In this document: positions 34,606-43,267 of the stretch, piece by piece
Layout of the letters: every line of letters starts with the position of its first letter
How positions within the stretch are numbered: position 1 is the first letter of the stretch
Assembly: GCA_023393455.1 (NCBI GenBank)
Contig: JAEWLJ010000017.1
Span: forward strand, 69,465-133,464
DNA from: Methanobacteriota archaeon
Lineage (GTDB): Archaea; Halobacteriota; Methanomicrobia; Methanomicrobiales; Methanoculleaceae
Reading direction: 5' to 3'
DNA length: 64,000 nucleotides
Made by a program: the position numbers and the translations under genes
Notes under the pieces: model-generated
What the model was told of the DNA's origin: nothing
The model's database searches: none
What the model saw: only the letters and a program-made list of their open reading frames with translations

Positions 34606-35162
34606 CCGAAGGGATCAACGAGGTGATCGCGACCACCGACCACAACGCCGCTCCGATGGGGATCATCAACCGAAACGGCTCGCTCCATATGGTCCTCTTC
34701 CGGGGCAGTCACACCGCCCGGAACATCGCCCGCGACCGGTGGGTGGTGGCGAACTTCGTCTTCGACCCGGTGATCTACGTCAGAACCGCGTTCGAGGACC
34801 TCCCGCTGGATGCATTCGTCTCCGAGGAGATCGACGGGATGACCGTCTCCCGCCTCCGTGACGTGGAGGCATGGGCTGCGTTTGCCGCCGACGTGGAGCG
34901 GTCGAGCGGCGAGGCGTTTGTCGTGCGGCTCAGCCCCTTGAAAGAGGAGGTGCTCGGTCTCCGGCTGCGCCCGGTGAACCGGGGGTTTGCAAGCATCGTG
35001 GACGCGACAGTCCATGCCACCCGTTACGTCGAGAACCGCGATCCATGGCTCGGGCAGCTTATCGAGCACCACAGCGCCCTTGTCCGGAAGTGCGGCGGCG
35101 CCCGGGAGTGGGAGGCGCTCGAACTCCTCGAAGGATATATCGCCGATCCGACACGCGAGTGA
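34593..35162 (+). CDS. DUF447 family protein (flavin-reductase-like split barrel)
   Basis: 189 residues from a GTG at 34593, which has GGAGG about seven bases upstream. The start overlaps the preceding stop by 13 bases. NHNAAPMG-like opening (TDHNAAPMGIINRNGSLHMV), HTARNIARDRWVVANFVFDP and the later RPVNRGFASIVDATVHATRY are characteristic of DUF447. The fold binds flavin in related proteins, and the function is unknown. Third gene of the Mmp9-CitG-DUF447 operon. Confidence 0.8.
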   Translation: MGLLTEGINEVIATTDHNAAPMGIINRNGSLHMVLFRGSHTARNIARDRWVVANFVFDPVIYVRTAFEDLPLDAFVSEEIDGMTVSRLRDVEAWAAFAADVERSSGEAFVVRLSPLKEEVLGLRLRPVNRGFASIVDATVHATRYVENRDPWLGQLIEHHSALVRKCGGAREWEALELLEGYIADPTRE

Positions 35163-35215
35163 GAGGCGACCCTCTTCCCGGAGGTGCGTATCCTCACCGG
35201 GTTCAATATTTCACG

Positions 35216-35240
35216 ACATATAATAATATCTATATATGAG
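35216..35240 (+). promoter_or_regulatory. TATA region of fasciclin gene 1
   Basis: ACATATAATAATATCTATATATGAG lies 40-60 bp before the ATG at 35278. It is a strongly AT-rich patch in GC-rich DNA, consistent with an archaeal promoter. Confidence 0.5.
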
Positions 35241-35277
35241 AGCCGACCACGAACCGCCCGCAGGGAGGTACCTGGTA

Positions 35278-35724
35278 ATGGCGAAGATCTTTGATACGTT
35301 ACAGAATGATAGCAGGTTCGGCCGGCTGGTCGAGATCATCCAGACCCTCGGTGAGGAGAAGACGCTGCAGGGCGAAGGGCCGATGACGTTTTTTGCCCCG
35401 GTCGACTCGGCGTGGGACGCAATCCCCGAACCGAACCAGTCGATGATCATGAACGACAAACAGATGCTCTCGCACCTGATCGACTTCTTCACGATCGGCA
35501 ATCACAAGTGCACGCTTGAGGCGCTCCTGAAAAAGAACGTCGTGCAGACTGTCGAAGGAAACAACATCATGGTCAGGAAGACCGACCGGGGTACGCAGGT
35601 GGACACGGCCGTCGTGATCGAGGGAGACATCGAGGTGGAGAACGGGATCATCCATGTCCTGGACGGTGTTCCCTTTGCGACGCTTGCGCAGGCCGAACAG
35701 GCCTACCTGTCGACGAACGTTTGA
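35278..35724 (+). CDS. Fasciclin-domain protein 1 of the tandem array
   Basis: 148 residues from the ATG at 35278, with GGGAGGT eight bases upstream. One FAS1 domain: KIFDTLQNDSRFGRLVEIIQ start, MTFFAPVDSAWDAIP (motif H1) and VENGIIHVLDGVPF (motif H2). It has no signal peptide or anchor, unlike most fasciclin proteins, so it should be cytoplasmic unless exported by another route. It is the most divergent of the four copies and lacks the CTNGIC motif. A hairpin with a T-run follows. Confidence 0.75.
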   Translation: MAKIFDTLQNDSRFGRLVEIIQTLGEEKTLQGEGPMTFFAPVDSAWDAIPEPNQSMIMNDKQMLSHLIDFFTIGNHKCTLEALLKKNVVQTVEGNNIMVRKTDRGTQVDTAVVIEGDIEVENGIIHVLDGVPFATLAQAEQAYLSTNV

Positions 35725-35725
35725 A

Positions 35726-35770
35726 CCCGGGCCGGAGAGCATCGTCCGGCCGGGAACCTATTTTTTCTTC
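35726..35770 (+). terminator. Hairpin and T-run after fasciclin gene 1
   Basis: GGCCGGA and TCCGGCC form a stem around GAGCATCG. The stem is followed by CTATTTTTTCTTC. It probably ends transcription of fasciclin gene 1 and insulates gene 2. Confidence 0.55.
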
Positions 35771-35858
35771 CCGCCAGGATACAGCGCTCCTCTCACCGGG
35801 CCGGCATCACCATGCCAGTAATTTTATATATCCAGTAAAATGATCCCGGGGGTTACCC

Positions 35859-36284
35859 ATGAAGAGTATCATTGAGACAGCCCGGGAAGATGACCGGTTG
35901 AGCACCTCCGTTGCGATGCTGCAGGCCGGAGGGAAGGTGGAGATGCTCCAGGGAGGGGAGTATACCGCGTTGTTCCCAACGAACGAGGCATATTCCAATT
36001 TCTCCCGGGAGGCGATTGAGAGCATCACGGCCGATCGGGAGCGGCTTTCCGGTATGATCCTGTACCATGTGATCCAGGGCAAGCTCACCACGCACGAACT
36101 CGCGCAGATGGAGGCGATCAGGACACTGCAGGGCGACCACCTGGACCTTACGGGGCCTCCTCGTGCGCTACGGGTGAACGATGCCACCGTCATCCAGCCC
36201 GACGTCGAGTGCACGAACGGCATCTATCATGTCATCGACAGGGTGCTCCTGCCGCAGGTGGTCGAGGCGCGGGTGAAGCGATAG
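35859..36284 (+). CDS. Fasciclin-domain protein 2 of the tandem array
   Basis: 141 residues. FAS1 domain with IIETAREDDRLSTSVAMLQ, then YTALFPTNEAYSNF, and ECTNGIYHVIDRVLLP at the end. No signal peptide. TTTTATATATCC lies about 30 bp before the ATG and gives it a separate promoter. The ribosome site is modest (GGGGGTTACCC). The ligand or partner is not known. In the family FAS1 domains mediate adhesion. Confidence 0.78.
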   Translation: MKSIIETAREDDRLSTSVAMLQAGGKVEMLQGGEYTALFPTNEAYSNFSREAIESITADRERLSGMILYHVIQGKLTTHELAQMEAIRTLQGDHLDLTGPPRALRVNDATVIQPDVECTNGIYHVIDRVLLPQVVEARVKR

Positions 36285-36397
36285 GTTCCCGGCCGGAGAG
36301 CGTCCGGCGGCGTGGATCGGCCGGCTCATCGGGCCGTGCGGGCCTGCCCGTAGTTATATATATCGTGCCCCCGCAACTCCCGCGGGAGTTAGTTCGC

Positions 36398-36832
36398 ATG
36401 AAGAGTATCCTCGCGACCCTGCGTGACTCGGGATCGTTTGACGTCTTTCTTGACCTTGTACGGGCGGCCGGCATGGAGAAGCGGTTCGAGATCGACGGGC
36501 CTTATACGCTCTTCGTCCCGGACGACGATGTCTTCCGGGAGGTTCCCCGGCCCAGACTCGAGGCCATCCTCCGGGACGCCGACCGGCTCGGCGATACCCT
36601 GAACTACCATACCGTCCCCGGCGTGCACTCCATGATCGATCTCCTCGGCATAGGGACGCTCCGGTCGCTCCAGGGCGATGACCTGACCGTGGAGGTTGCG
36701 CCGGGGGGGGTGCTGGTCAACGGTGCGGCGGTCGTGGAGTCCGATGCTTGGTGCACCAACGGGATCTGCCACGCGGTCTCCACGCTGCTCCTGCCGCCGC
36801 CCGTTGCAAGAACGGCCGCCGTACGCGGGTAG
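36398..36832 (+). CDS. Fasciclin-domain protein 3 of the tandem array
   Basis: 144 residues from the ATG at 36398, with GCGGGAG nine bases upstream. FAS1 with ILATLRDSGSFDVFLDLVR, YTLFVPDDDVFREVP and WCTNGICHAVSTLLLPP. The two Cys of CTNGIC recur in copy 4. No signal peptide. The TATA run TTATATATATCG lies about 40 bp upstream. Confidence 0.78.
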   Translation: MKSILATLRDSGSFDVFLDLVRAAGMEKRFEIDGPYTLFVPDDDVFREVPRPRLEAILRDADRLGDTLNYHTVPGVHSMIDLLGIGTLRSLQGDDLTVEVAPGGVLVNGAAVVESDAWCTNGICHAVSTLLLPPPVARTAAVRG

Positions 36833-36883
36833 CCGGAACGTATAAATAATCAGGTACGGTTAGGTGCGCGTGGAGAGAGCAAC

Positions 36884-37309
36884 ATGAAGAACATCATCGA
36901 AACCCTGGAGGACTCCGAGAACCTCGCCGTTTTTCTCGATCTGGTCAGGATAGCGGGGATGGAACCGATGCTCCGTGAGAGGGGGCCGTTCACGGTCTTC
37001 GTCCCGACGGACGAGGCGTTCTCGCGGGTCCAGAAGGAGCGGATGGATGAGATACGGCAGGATGCGGATAAACTCCTCCTCATCGTGAGTTACCACGTCG
37101 TGCCGGGGCGGTTGGCCTCGGAGGATCTCCGGAGCATCGCCGCCGTCCGGTCGAGCCTCGGGACGGATCTCGTCATACGGTCCTCCGACCGGGGAATCAC
37201 CGTCAACAGTGTCCCACTCGTCGATACCGACGCGTTCTGCACCAACGGGATCTGCCACGCGATAGCGTCGGCGCTCGTCCCGCCGACACTGGAGATCGTC
37301 ACCCCCTGA
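36884..37309 (+). CDS. Fasciclin-domain protein 4 of the tandem array
   Basis: 141 residues. FAS1 with IIETLEDSENLAVFLDLVR, FTVFVPTDEAFSRVQ and FCTNGICHAIASALVPP. It is closest to copy 3, sharing FLDLVR and CTNGICHA. The TATA box GTATAAATAA lies about 40 bp before the ATG. No signal peptide. The gene ends just before the convergent UV endonuclease gene. Confidence 0.78.
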   Translation: MKNIIETLEDSENLAVFLDLVRIAGMEPMLRERGPFTVFVPTDEAFSRVQKERMDEIRQDADKLLLIVSYHVVPGRLASEDLRSIAAVRSSLGTDLVIRSSDRGITVNSVPLVDTDAFCTNGICHAIASALVPPTLEIVTP

Positions 37310-37314
37310 TCGGG

Positions 37315-38219
37315 CTACCGCTCTCGCGGCAGGCGGAACCGCCCGTCCCGCCGGGCGATCCCGACGGCGGCAAGGGCACTCTTCTCCTTATCCTTGATCT
37401 CGAGCATGATGTCCATATCCGCCGGTGCGGTCGCGGCGAGGAACCGCTCGAAGTCGGCAGCATCAAGGCTCTCCGCGTGCCGGCCCTTTCGCCCGCCGGG
37501 CATCGGGGTGCTGTAATCGACCATCGGGATGCCGTCGCGGGGTCGCCAGGTCGCGCCGGAGAGTTCGACCGCTTCGGCTACCGTTACGCCGGAGGGATTG
37601 ACCTGGTGGTGGAAGGCGTCGAAGAGCACCGGGATGCCGGTCTCCTCGTGGATGCGGAGGCAGTCGGCCAGGGTGTACCGCGAGTCATCGTTCTCGACGA
37701 CCAGCCGACGGATGACGCACTCGTCGAGCCCTGAATAGACGTTCGTGAACCGCATCATGACGGATTCGGGGTCGCCGTAGACCCCGCCGATGTGGATCTG
37801 GATCTTCGCGGTCCCATCGAGGTGCATGGCGTCGAGAAGGGCGGCGTGGTAGCGGAGTTCCGCGACGCTCCGCTCAACGATACCGGGGTCTTTCGCGTTG
37901 ATGACGACGAACTGGTCGGGGTGCATGGAGATCCGCATATCGTGCTCGCGAACGAACCGGCCGATCTCGCGAAACCTCTCCGCGAAGGCCCCCTGCCAGT
38001 CGGCGGTGCAGACCGGGTGCGATGCGAACGGCACGAGGCCGGAGCCGATCCGGAAGAAGAGGAGCACTCTTTGAGATTGAAGTGGAGGATCTCCCCAAGG
38101 CACCTGAGATTCTCCCGGACGGTCTCCTCCAGCCGTTCGCCGGAGTAGGAGGAGAGCCGGAACGTGCGGCCCGAAGAGCAGCCGATGCTCCGGTTGATGC
38201 ACGGGTAGCCGATCTTCAT
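37315..38219 (-). pseudogene. uvsE: UV damage endonuclease (UvsE/UVDE) with a frameshift
   Basis: The first part starts at 38219 (MKIGYPCINRSIGC, then RLEETVRENLRCLGEIL). Near 38065-38071 the frame must shift by one base, after which the protein continues as LLFFRIGSGLVPFASHPVC, MRISMHPDQFVVINA, KIQIHIGGVYGD and FDAFHHQVN. All metal-ligand regions of the TIM barrel are present in the second part. The shift lies at a run of CTC/TTC repeats. It is either a recent loss-of-function mutation or a base-calling error. If intact, the enzyme would nick DNA 5' of UV photoproducts. Confidence 0.75.
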
Positions 38220-38253
38220 GGCTCTCCCGGGTGATCCCGGACAGGCATCAACC

Positions 38254-39138
38254 TTACCTACAGGTATATGTGCCCTCGCTCTCGGCGACGAACCCCTCGC
38301 GGGCGAGGTCGCCGAGGATCCGCTTCACCCGCCCCGGCTCTTCGCAGAGCCGGAGGATCATCTCCTTCTCCGTGACCGTCCCTTCATCGAGGACGAGCGC
38401 GAGGATTCGCCCCCTGATCTGGCGGTCGGAACCCTCGAACCGGCTCTGCCGGGAGTAGGACGCGCTCCTCCGGTTCGGGTTCGCCGTCCGCTTCTTCAAG
38501 ACCGTACCGTAGTCCATCATCGCGCTGTACCACTCCCGCGGGTTCTCGCGGTAGAGGGCCAGTTCGACGAGCGGGAGGATCTCGTCGTCCCGGACGCCTT
38601 CCCGGTCCTGGAAGAAGAAGTGGATGAAGATCCGCCGGATGTTCGTCTCGATGTAGACGACCGGCATGTTGAACGCATACGCAACAATCGCCGCCGCGGT
38701 CGCCTTCCCGATCCCGGGGAAGGTCGCGAGCGTCTCGACGTCGGCGGGGAGCCTGCCGCCGTACTCCTCCGTCACGCGCCGCGCGGTCTCCTGGAGCGCG
38801 ATTGCCCGGCGATTGTAGCCCATCCCCTGCCAGGCGAGGAGCACCTCACTTCTGGGGGCACGGGCAAGGCTCCCGAAGCCCGGGAACTGCTCGATGAACT
38901 CCTGGTACTTCACGGCGACCCGCTCGACCTGCGTCTGCTGGAGCATGATCTCGGAGACCAGGATCCGGTAGGGATCGGTGGTGTGCCGCCAGGGGAGGTC
39001 GCGGCCGTGGACCCGGAAGTAGGAGAGGATGAGGTCGCGGAAGAGAGCGATGGTCTCTGGCGTGGGCCCGTGCGCCCGGGTCTCTTCGAGGATCCGCTGT
39101 TCGAGGTCGTTCTGGTCGGGGTCGAGGCTACCGATCAC
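38254..39138 (-). CDS. MutY-like A/G-specific DNA glycosylase without the Fe-S cluster
   Basis: 294 residues from a GTG at 39138. No ATG lies earlier in the conserved region. HhH-GPD signature: LPWRHTTDPYRILVSEIMLQ, then QTQVERV, and the hairpin FPGIGKATAAAIVAYAF. The position of the catalytic Asp in MutY reads YIETNIRRIFIHFF, giving Glu. The C-terminal Cys cluster of MutY is absent. The C-terminal 60 residues look like a winged helix (TEKEMILRLCEEPGRVKRIL). The substrate is therefore uncertain. It is a base-excision enzyme of a distinct subgroup. Confidence 0.72.
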   Translation of the reverse strand: MIGSLDPDQNDLEQRILEETRAHGPTPETIALFRDLILSYFRVHGRDLPWRHTTDPYRILVSEIMLQQTQVERVAVKYQEFIEQFPGFGSLARAPRSEVLLAWQGMGYNRRAIALQETARRVTEEYGGRLPADVETLATFPGIGKATAAAIVAYAFNMPVVYIETNIRRIFIHFFFQDREGVRDDEILPLVELALYRENPREWYSAMMDYGTVLKKRTANPNRRSASYSRQSRFEGSDRQIRGRILALVLDEGTVTEKEMILRLCEEPGRVKRILGDLAREGFVAESEGTYTCR

Positions 39139-39487
39139 GGTATATCGTTTGTCTGACAGGGGCAAATAGGTTGGGCCGGGGGGTGGAGGAGTATCCCACG
39201 CGTATGAATGTAAATAGGTTCGCTGAACCAGAACAAGAATGATGTAGTTACAGCCTTCTCTGGAAAACGGGCTTGAATATTCGCCGTTCTGTTTTCGCAT
39301 GCCCGTGAACGGCTTTCCAGTTGGTATCCCCACGGTCCAGTGTATCGGGGCCGCCGGGGTAGATCGCAATTCAGGTAATCTTCTTACAAACTGCAGAGTT
39401 TTAATCCCTACAGATGTGATAAGAGGTCTTTTGGGCACGGAGGCCGCTCCAATAACCCGTTCTCACAGCGCGCCCCGACGAGCCTCT
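39139..39487. other. Intergenic, nothing recognised
   Basis: About 350 bp between the glycosylase start and the end of the nuclease/helicase gene. Short open frames only, no RNA gene or clear repeat. Confidence 0.3.
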
Positions 39488-42400
39488 TCACTCCATCCGC
39501 GCCCGCATCACCGTGAGCCGGACGCCCGACTCGCCTTCGATCTCGAATGTCCGCGTATCGCCGTGCACCCGGCAGAACTCCTGCAGGTCGAGCATATGCC
39601 GGAACCCCGCCGCCGCCTTCTCGTTCTGCACCAGTTCAAGCGGCGGCTCTAAGAGCGGCCGGGGCAGGAAGACCACGCACTTCGCCCGGCTCCGGGTCAG
39701 GGATACGTTCAGGCGGTTTCTGCTGTAGATGAACTCGGCCTCGCGAAGGGCGGTCTCGACGTCGCTCACGCCGTAACTGATGATCGCGCTCTCTGCCTCC
39801 TGTCCCTGCATCTTGTCGACGGTGTCCACGAACGGCGGATACTTCCAGATCTGCACCCCGGCGAGACCGGTCTTGATGGCGCCGATCTGGGCGTGGTGCG
39901 GGCTGACGATGAAGAGCCCGTGCCGCCAGAACCGGTAATCTCCGTCCTCCGTCGCCGGATACCGTTCTCCCGAACCGGGATCGACGAGCCGCTCCCGGAG
40001 CGCTCCGGCGAGCCGGGCGACCAGCGCCGCCTCGACCGGGTTCTCCACTGTCGTCCGGACGCCCTCGAGGACGCAGAGCACGAGCGGGTATGCCGGATCG
40101 ATGGCCCACTCCACCCACTCCTCCAGCGGCGGAGCCGGCGCGAGGGCGATCCGCTGCCCCGAGATCGCGTCGGTTGCGGGAGCGTAGCCGGTGCCGTAGA
40201 GCGTCTCCGCCGGGAACCCCGAGAGGGTGCGGTTCATCCGCCAGTTCTCCTGGAGCTGGCAGGTGTAGACCGGGCGGGCGGGGTCGTCGCGGTGCCGGAG
40301 GTAGGCGAAGACGGAGTCCTCGAGCCCGGGGAGGCCGTCAGCCGGTGCGGGATACGCCCCCTGGACAACCGGCGGAAGCTGGAGGTCGTCCCCCGCGAGG
40401 ACGAGCCGGCCGGCCGGCCCGAGCATCGGGAGCACCATCGCGAGCTCCGCCGCCCGCATCTGCGACGCTTCGTCGACGATCAAGATATCGAGGGACGGGA
40501 GTGACTTCTCGAGTTTTGCGAACCCGTGCACCGTCCCGCCGAGGAGGAGGCCAGGGTAGCCGACGACGGTCTCCGCCCGGTCGTGAGCCAGCACCTCGAG
40601 GCTCCGCTCCCCGCCGGGCGTCCGGATATCCCCCAGTTTGTAGATCGGCAGACCGGCAGCAAGGCCGAACTCGTCGACCGAGGCCTGCACCTTGACGAGC
40701 AGGTTCTCGACGGCCGCGTGAGTGAACGCCGCGACTCCCACACGGATCCGCTCCCCGTGCGCCCGCCGGGCTTTGACGAGCGAGAGGATGGTCGTCGCGA
40801 GGAAGTGCGTCTTCCCGGTTCCGGGCGGCCCCCAGACCAGGGTCAGGCGGTTCTCCGTCACGTGGGAGAACGCCGTATTCTGGCTTCTCGTGAACCCTGC
40901 CTCGCGGGCGAACCGCCCGGCGTCGGCGGCGACCCCTCGGGGCTCACCGGTCGGCGCGGCGAACCCCCGCGGGTCACAGAGGAGACGAATGAAGTCGTTC
41001 TCCGGCTGCTCGTCGAGAGCGAGGAGGCGGTCGACGTAGCGCGGCGCGATGAAGTCCGTGAACCGGGGGTGCAGCACCGCGAGATCGCCCTCGTCAAACG
41101 GCGGGTGATCCCGGGAGTAGGCCACCTCCAGCACGAGCCCCCTGACCTCCCCGGCCGTCCGGTCGACGATGGTGTCGCGGACCCTCGCGAAACAGACCCC
41201 GCTGTTCCTGGGGTTCGGGCTGCTCCGGTAGCGGAGGTCGTCGAACGCCTGCTCCGCCTCCTCGCCCGCCTCGCCTTCCGGCACGAGGAGGTAACTGAAC
41301 GCCCGTGACTGCTCGAAGAGTGCGAGATCCAGGGGGCCGAGCACCTTCCAGAAGTTCCCCTCGCTCTTCATGAGGGGGATGCTAACACCGTCCCGGACCC
41401 TTGCCGCCCGCGGCCCGCTCCGCAGTTCCTGCACCTGCCGGGCACCCATCGTCGACTCGTACTCTGCGATGAAGAGGAGGCGGGATATCTCGGGCGTCGC
41501 AGCGTCCCAGGAACCCGGGAACCGGAACTTCTCCGCCCACCGCACGAGTTTCTCCTTCGTCCGTTCGCGGAGCCCGTCGAGGACGCTCCCCGCGGCGAGC
41601 AGGCGGCGCGAGACCTCCTGCCGGACCCAGTCGAGAGCCTCCGGCCGGTTCCCGTGCCATGCCATGATGATGGCGTCGCTCTTCATGGCGTTACCGTGCT
41701 CGCCCCAGAAGAGGGAGCTCGCATCAAGCCGGTACGCGAACCGGGAGGAGGGGATCGCCGCGAGGACCTCGGGCAGGCGGAGGGTGAACGGGACGGGAAG
41801 CGCGAGCAGCCGCCGGATCTCCCTTGTCAGGGCGACGATCGGGAAGGAAACGGACGTACTTGGGTGGCTTGACCCAAGAGCGATGCCGGGATCCTGGTAG
41901 TAGAACCGCAGCCTGAGAGCGTCCGCGGCCGTTACGGGGTCGTCGAGCGCCTCTTCGAGCAGGCGAGTGAAGAGTTCCTCCTCGTAGGTGTCGTAGACGT
42001 AGGTCTGCACCGACTCCTGTTCAGCCCAGTCGCGGCCCCGGTTGTAGTCGTCGACGGTCGTGAGTTCCGCGGCGAGAGCCCGGAAGAACTCCCGGCGCAC
42101 CCGGGCACAGTCGCCGGGGTCTTTTGCGACATAGATCGCTTCGTGCGACGGCGTCCCATAGACGGCCTTGCCCCTGCTCCGCCGGAACCCGAGGGCGTAT
42201 ACCCGGCCGGAGACGGGATCCTTCTGGAGCGTCAGGGTGACGGCGATATCCTCGTAGACGGGGAGTGCAAGCGAGGTCGCGGCGAGCGGAATGACCTCTC
42301 CCGTGGTGAGCGCCCGGACGGTCGCCCGCAGGCGGTCGCCCTGGCCGGCGAGCGACCCGCAGTTGTCGAGGCAGCCATCGCTCTCCGGATCGCGGAGGAG

Positions 42401-43267
42401 GTCGGCGAGGTCGGAGAGCGCGTTGATCGGGAGCCCGCCGTCCCACGGGGCTTCTCGAAGGTAACGTCGCCCGCCGGACGAGAGACCCGGGATCTGCGAT
42501 ACCGAGGAGGAGGCCTCCGCCTCAGCGCGGCAGTGGGCGTAGAACTCGCAGGACTCGCATCGCGACGTGAGGTGCCAGGGCACGTCCTCCGGAGGGGCGG
42601 CAAGGATACCCGGGAGGCGGTGGCGGAGGAACTCCTCGATCACCCGTCTGTTGAGGGAGAGGTCAAAGGGTTCCGGTTCGTCCTCCCCGTAGAGCCAGAT
42701 CCCCGCGCGGTTCCGGTCGACCGGGAGATCGAGCCCGAGCAGGTCCAGGGCGTGATCGAGGATCAGGACGTACAGCGTCGCCTGGATTCGGTGGCTGACG
42801 CTGAGTTCTTCGCTTGCCTTGATATCGATGATCCGGAGAGACCCTTCTTTATCGGCCCTGATGAGATCGGGGCGGCAGGGGGAGAACCGGTGCATCCCGG
42901 GGTCGAGGCCGTAGTCCTGCAGGAAGTGGATCGAGGCCGGGATGGTCGTCTGGTAGATCGCCTCGCCCGGGGAGAGGAGAGGGAGGAGGTTGAAACTCTC
43001 CTCGATGGAGAACGACCTCTCGGAGATTGGCCCCGTCCCGTCCGGGATTCGTACCCTGCCCATGAGTTTCGTCCGGATCACCTCCTCCTCCCACCGGATG
43101 CCGGCATCGAGGAGGGCTCGCGTCACCGGGCTCGTATCGATCGCGGCCGCCGGGATACCGGCTCTGGCACGCTCCTGCTCCGGGGTCGCGTGGTAGCGGA
43201 GATGGCGTTCGCAGTCGTGGTAGAAGAACCGGCCGATGAGCGACGGGCTGAGGTTGAAGCGTGGCAT
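39488..43267 (-). CDS. TM0106-type Fe-S RecB-like nuclease fused to a Dna2/UPF1-like SF1 helicase
   Basis: 1259 residues. N-terminal PD-(D/E)XK nuclease with RPD at 132-134 and IDIK at 147-150. The iron-staple Cys pattern is Cys19 and Cys237-x2-Cys240-x5-Cys246. The C-terminal SF1 helicase has Walker A LVWGPPGTGKTH near 815, Walker B ILIVDEASQM near 930, and QLQENWRMN. It ends with DKMQGQEAESAIISYGVSD and RLNVSLTRSRAKCVVF (motifs V and VI). Such proteins resect or process DNA ends, as Dna2 does. The start gives the family's usual opening (SPSLIGRFFYHDCERHLRYH). It stands as a single-gene unit. Confidence 0.85.
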   Translation of the reverse strand: MPRFNLSPSLIGRFFYHDCERHLRYHATPEQERARAGIPAAAIDTSPVTRALLDAGIRWEEEVIRTKLMGRVRIPDGTGPISERSFSIEESFNLLPLLSPGEAIYQTTIPASIHFLQDYGLDPGMHRFSPCRPDLIRADKEGSLRIIDIKASEELSVSHRIQATLYVLILDHALDLLGLDLPVDRNRAGIWLYGEDEPEPFDLSLNRRVIEEFLRHRLPGILAAPPEDVPWHLTSRCESCEFYAHCRAEAEASSSVSQIPGLSSGGRRYLREAPWDGGLPINALSDLADLLRDPESDGCLDNCGSLAGQGDRLRATVRALTTGEVIPLAATSLALPVYEDIAVTLTLQKDPVSGRVYALGFRRSRGKAVYGTPSHEAIYVAKDPGDCARVRREFFRALAAELTTVDDYNRGRDWAEQESVQTYVYDTYEEELFTRLLEEALDDPVTAADALRLRFYYQDPGIALGSSHPSTSVSFPIVALTREIRRLLALPVPFTLRLPEVLAAIPSSRFAYRLDASSLFWGEHGNAMKSDAIIMAWHGNRPEALDWVRQEVSRRLLAAGSVLDGLRERTKEKLVRWAEKFRFPGSWDAATPEISRLLFIAEYESTMGARQVQELRSGPRAARVRDGVSIPLMKSEGNFWKVLGPLDLALFEQSRAFSYLLVPEGEAGEEAEQAFDDLRYRSSPNPRNSGVCFARVRDTIVDRTAGEVRGLVLEVAYSRDHPPFDEGDLAVLHPRFTDFIAPRYVDRLLALDEQPENDFIRLLCDPRGFAAPTGEPRGVAADAGRFAREAGFTRSQNTAFSHVTENRLTLVWGPPGTGKTHFLATTILSLVKARRAHGERIRVGVAAFTHAAVENLLVKVQASVDEFGLAAGLPIYKLGDIRTPGGERSLEVLAHDRAETVVGYPGLLLGGTVHGFAKLEKSLPSLDILIVDEASQMRAAELAMVLPMLGPAGRLVLAGDDLQLPPVVQGAYPAPADGLPGLEDSVFAYLRHRDDPARPVYTCQLQENWRMNRTLSGFPAETLYGTGYAPATDAISGQRIALAPAPPLEEWVEWAIDPAYPLVLCVLEGVRTTVENPVEAALVARLAGALRERLVDPGSGERYPATEDGDYRFWRHGLFIVSPHHAQIGAIKTGLAGVQIWKYPPFVDTVDKMQGQEAESAIISYGVSDVETALREAEFIYSRNRLNVSLTRSRAKCVVFLPRPLLEPPLELVQNEKAAAGFRHMLDLQEFCRVHGDTRTFEIEGESGVRLTVMRARME

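Noticed and set aside
39893..41308. Several forward open frames of 200-260 codons within the helicase region
   Set aside because: All are antisense to the well-supported nuclease/helicase and show the usual shadow composition.
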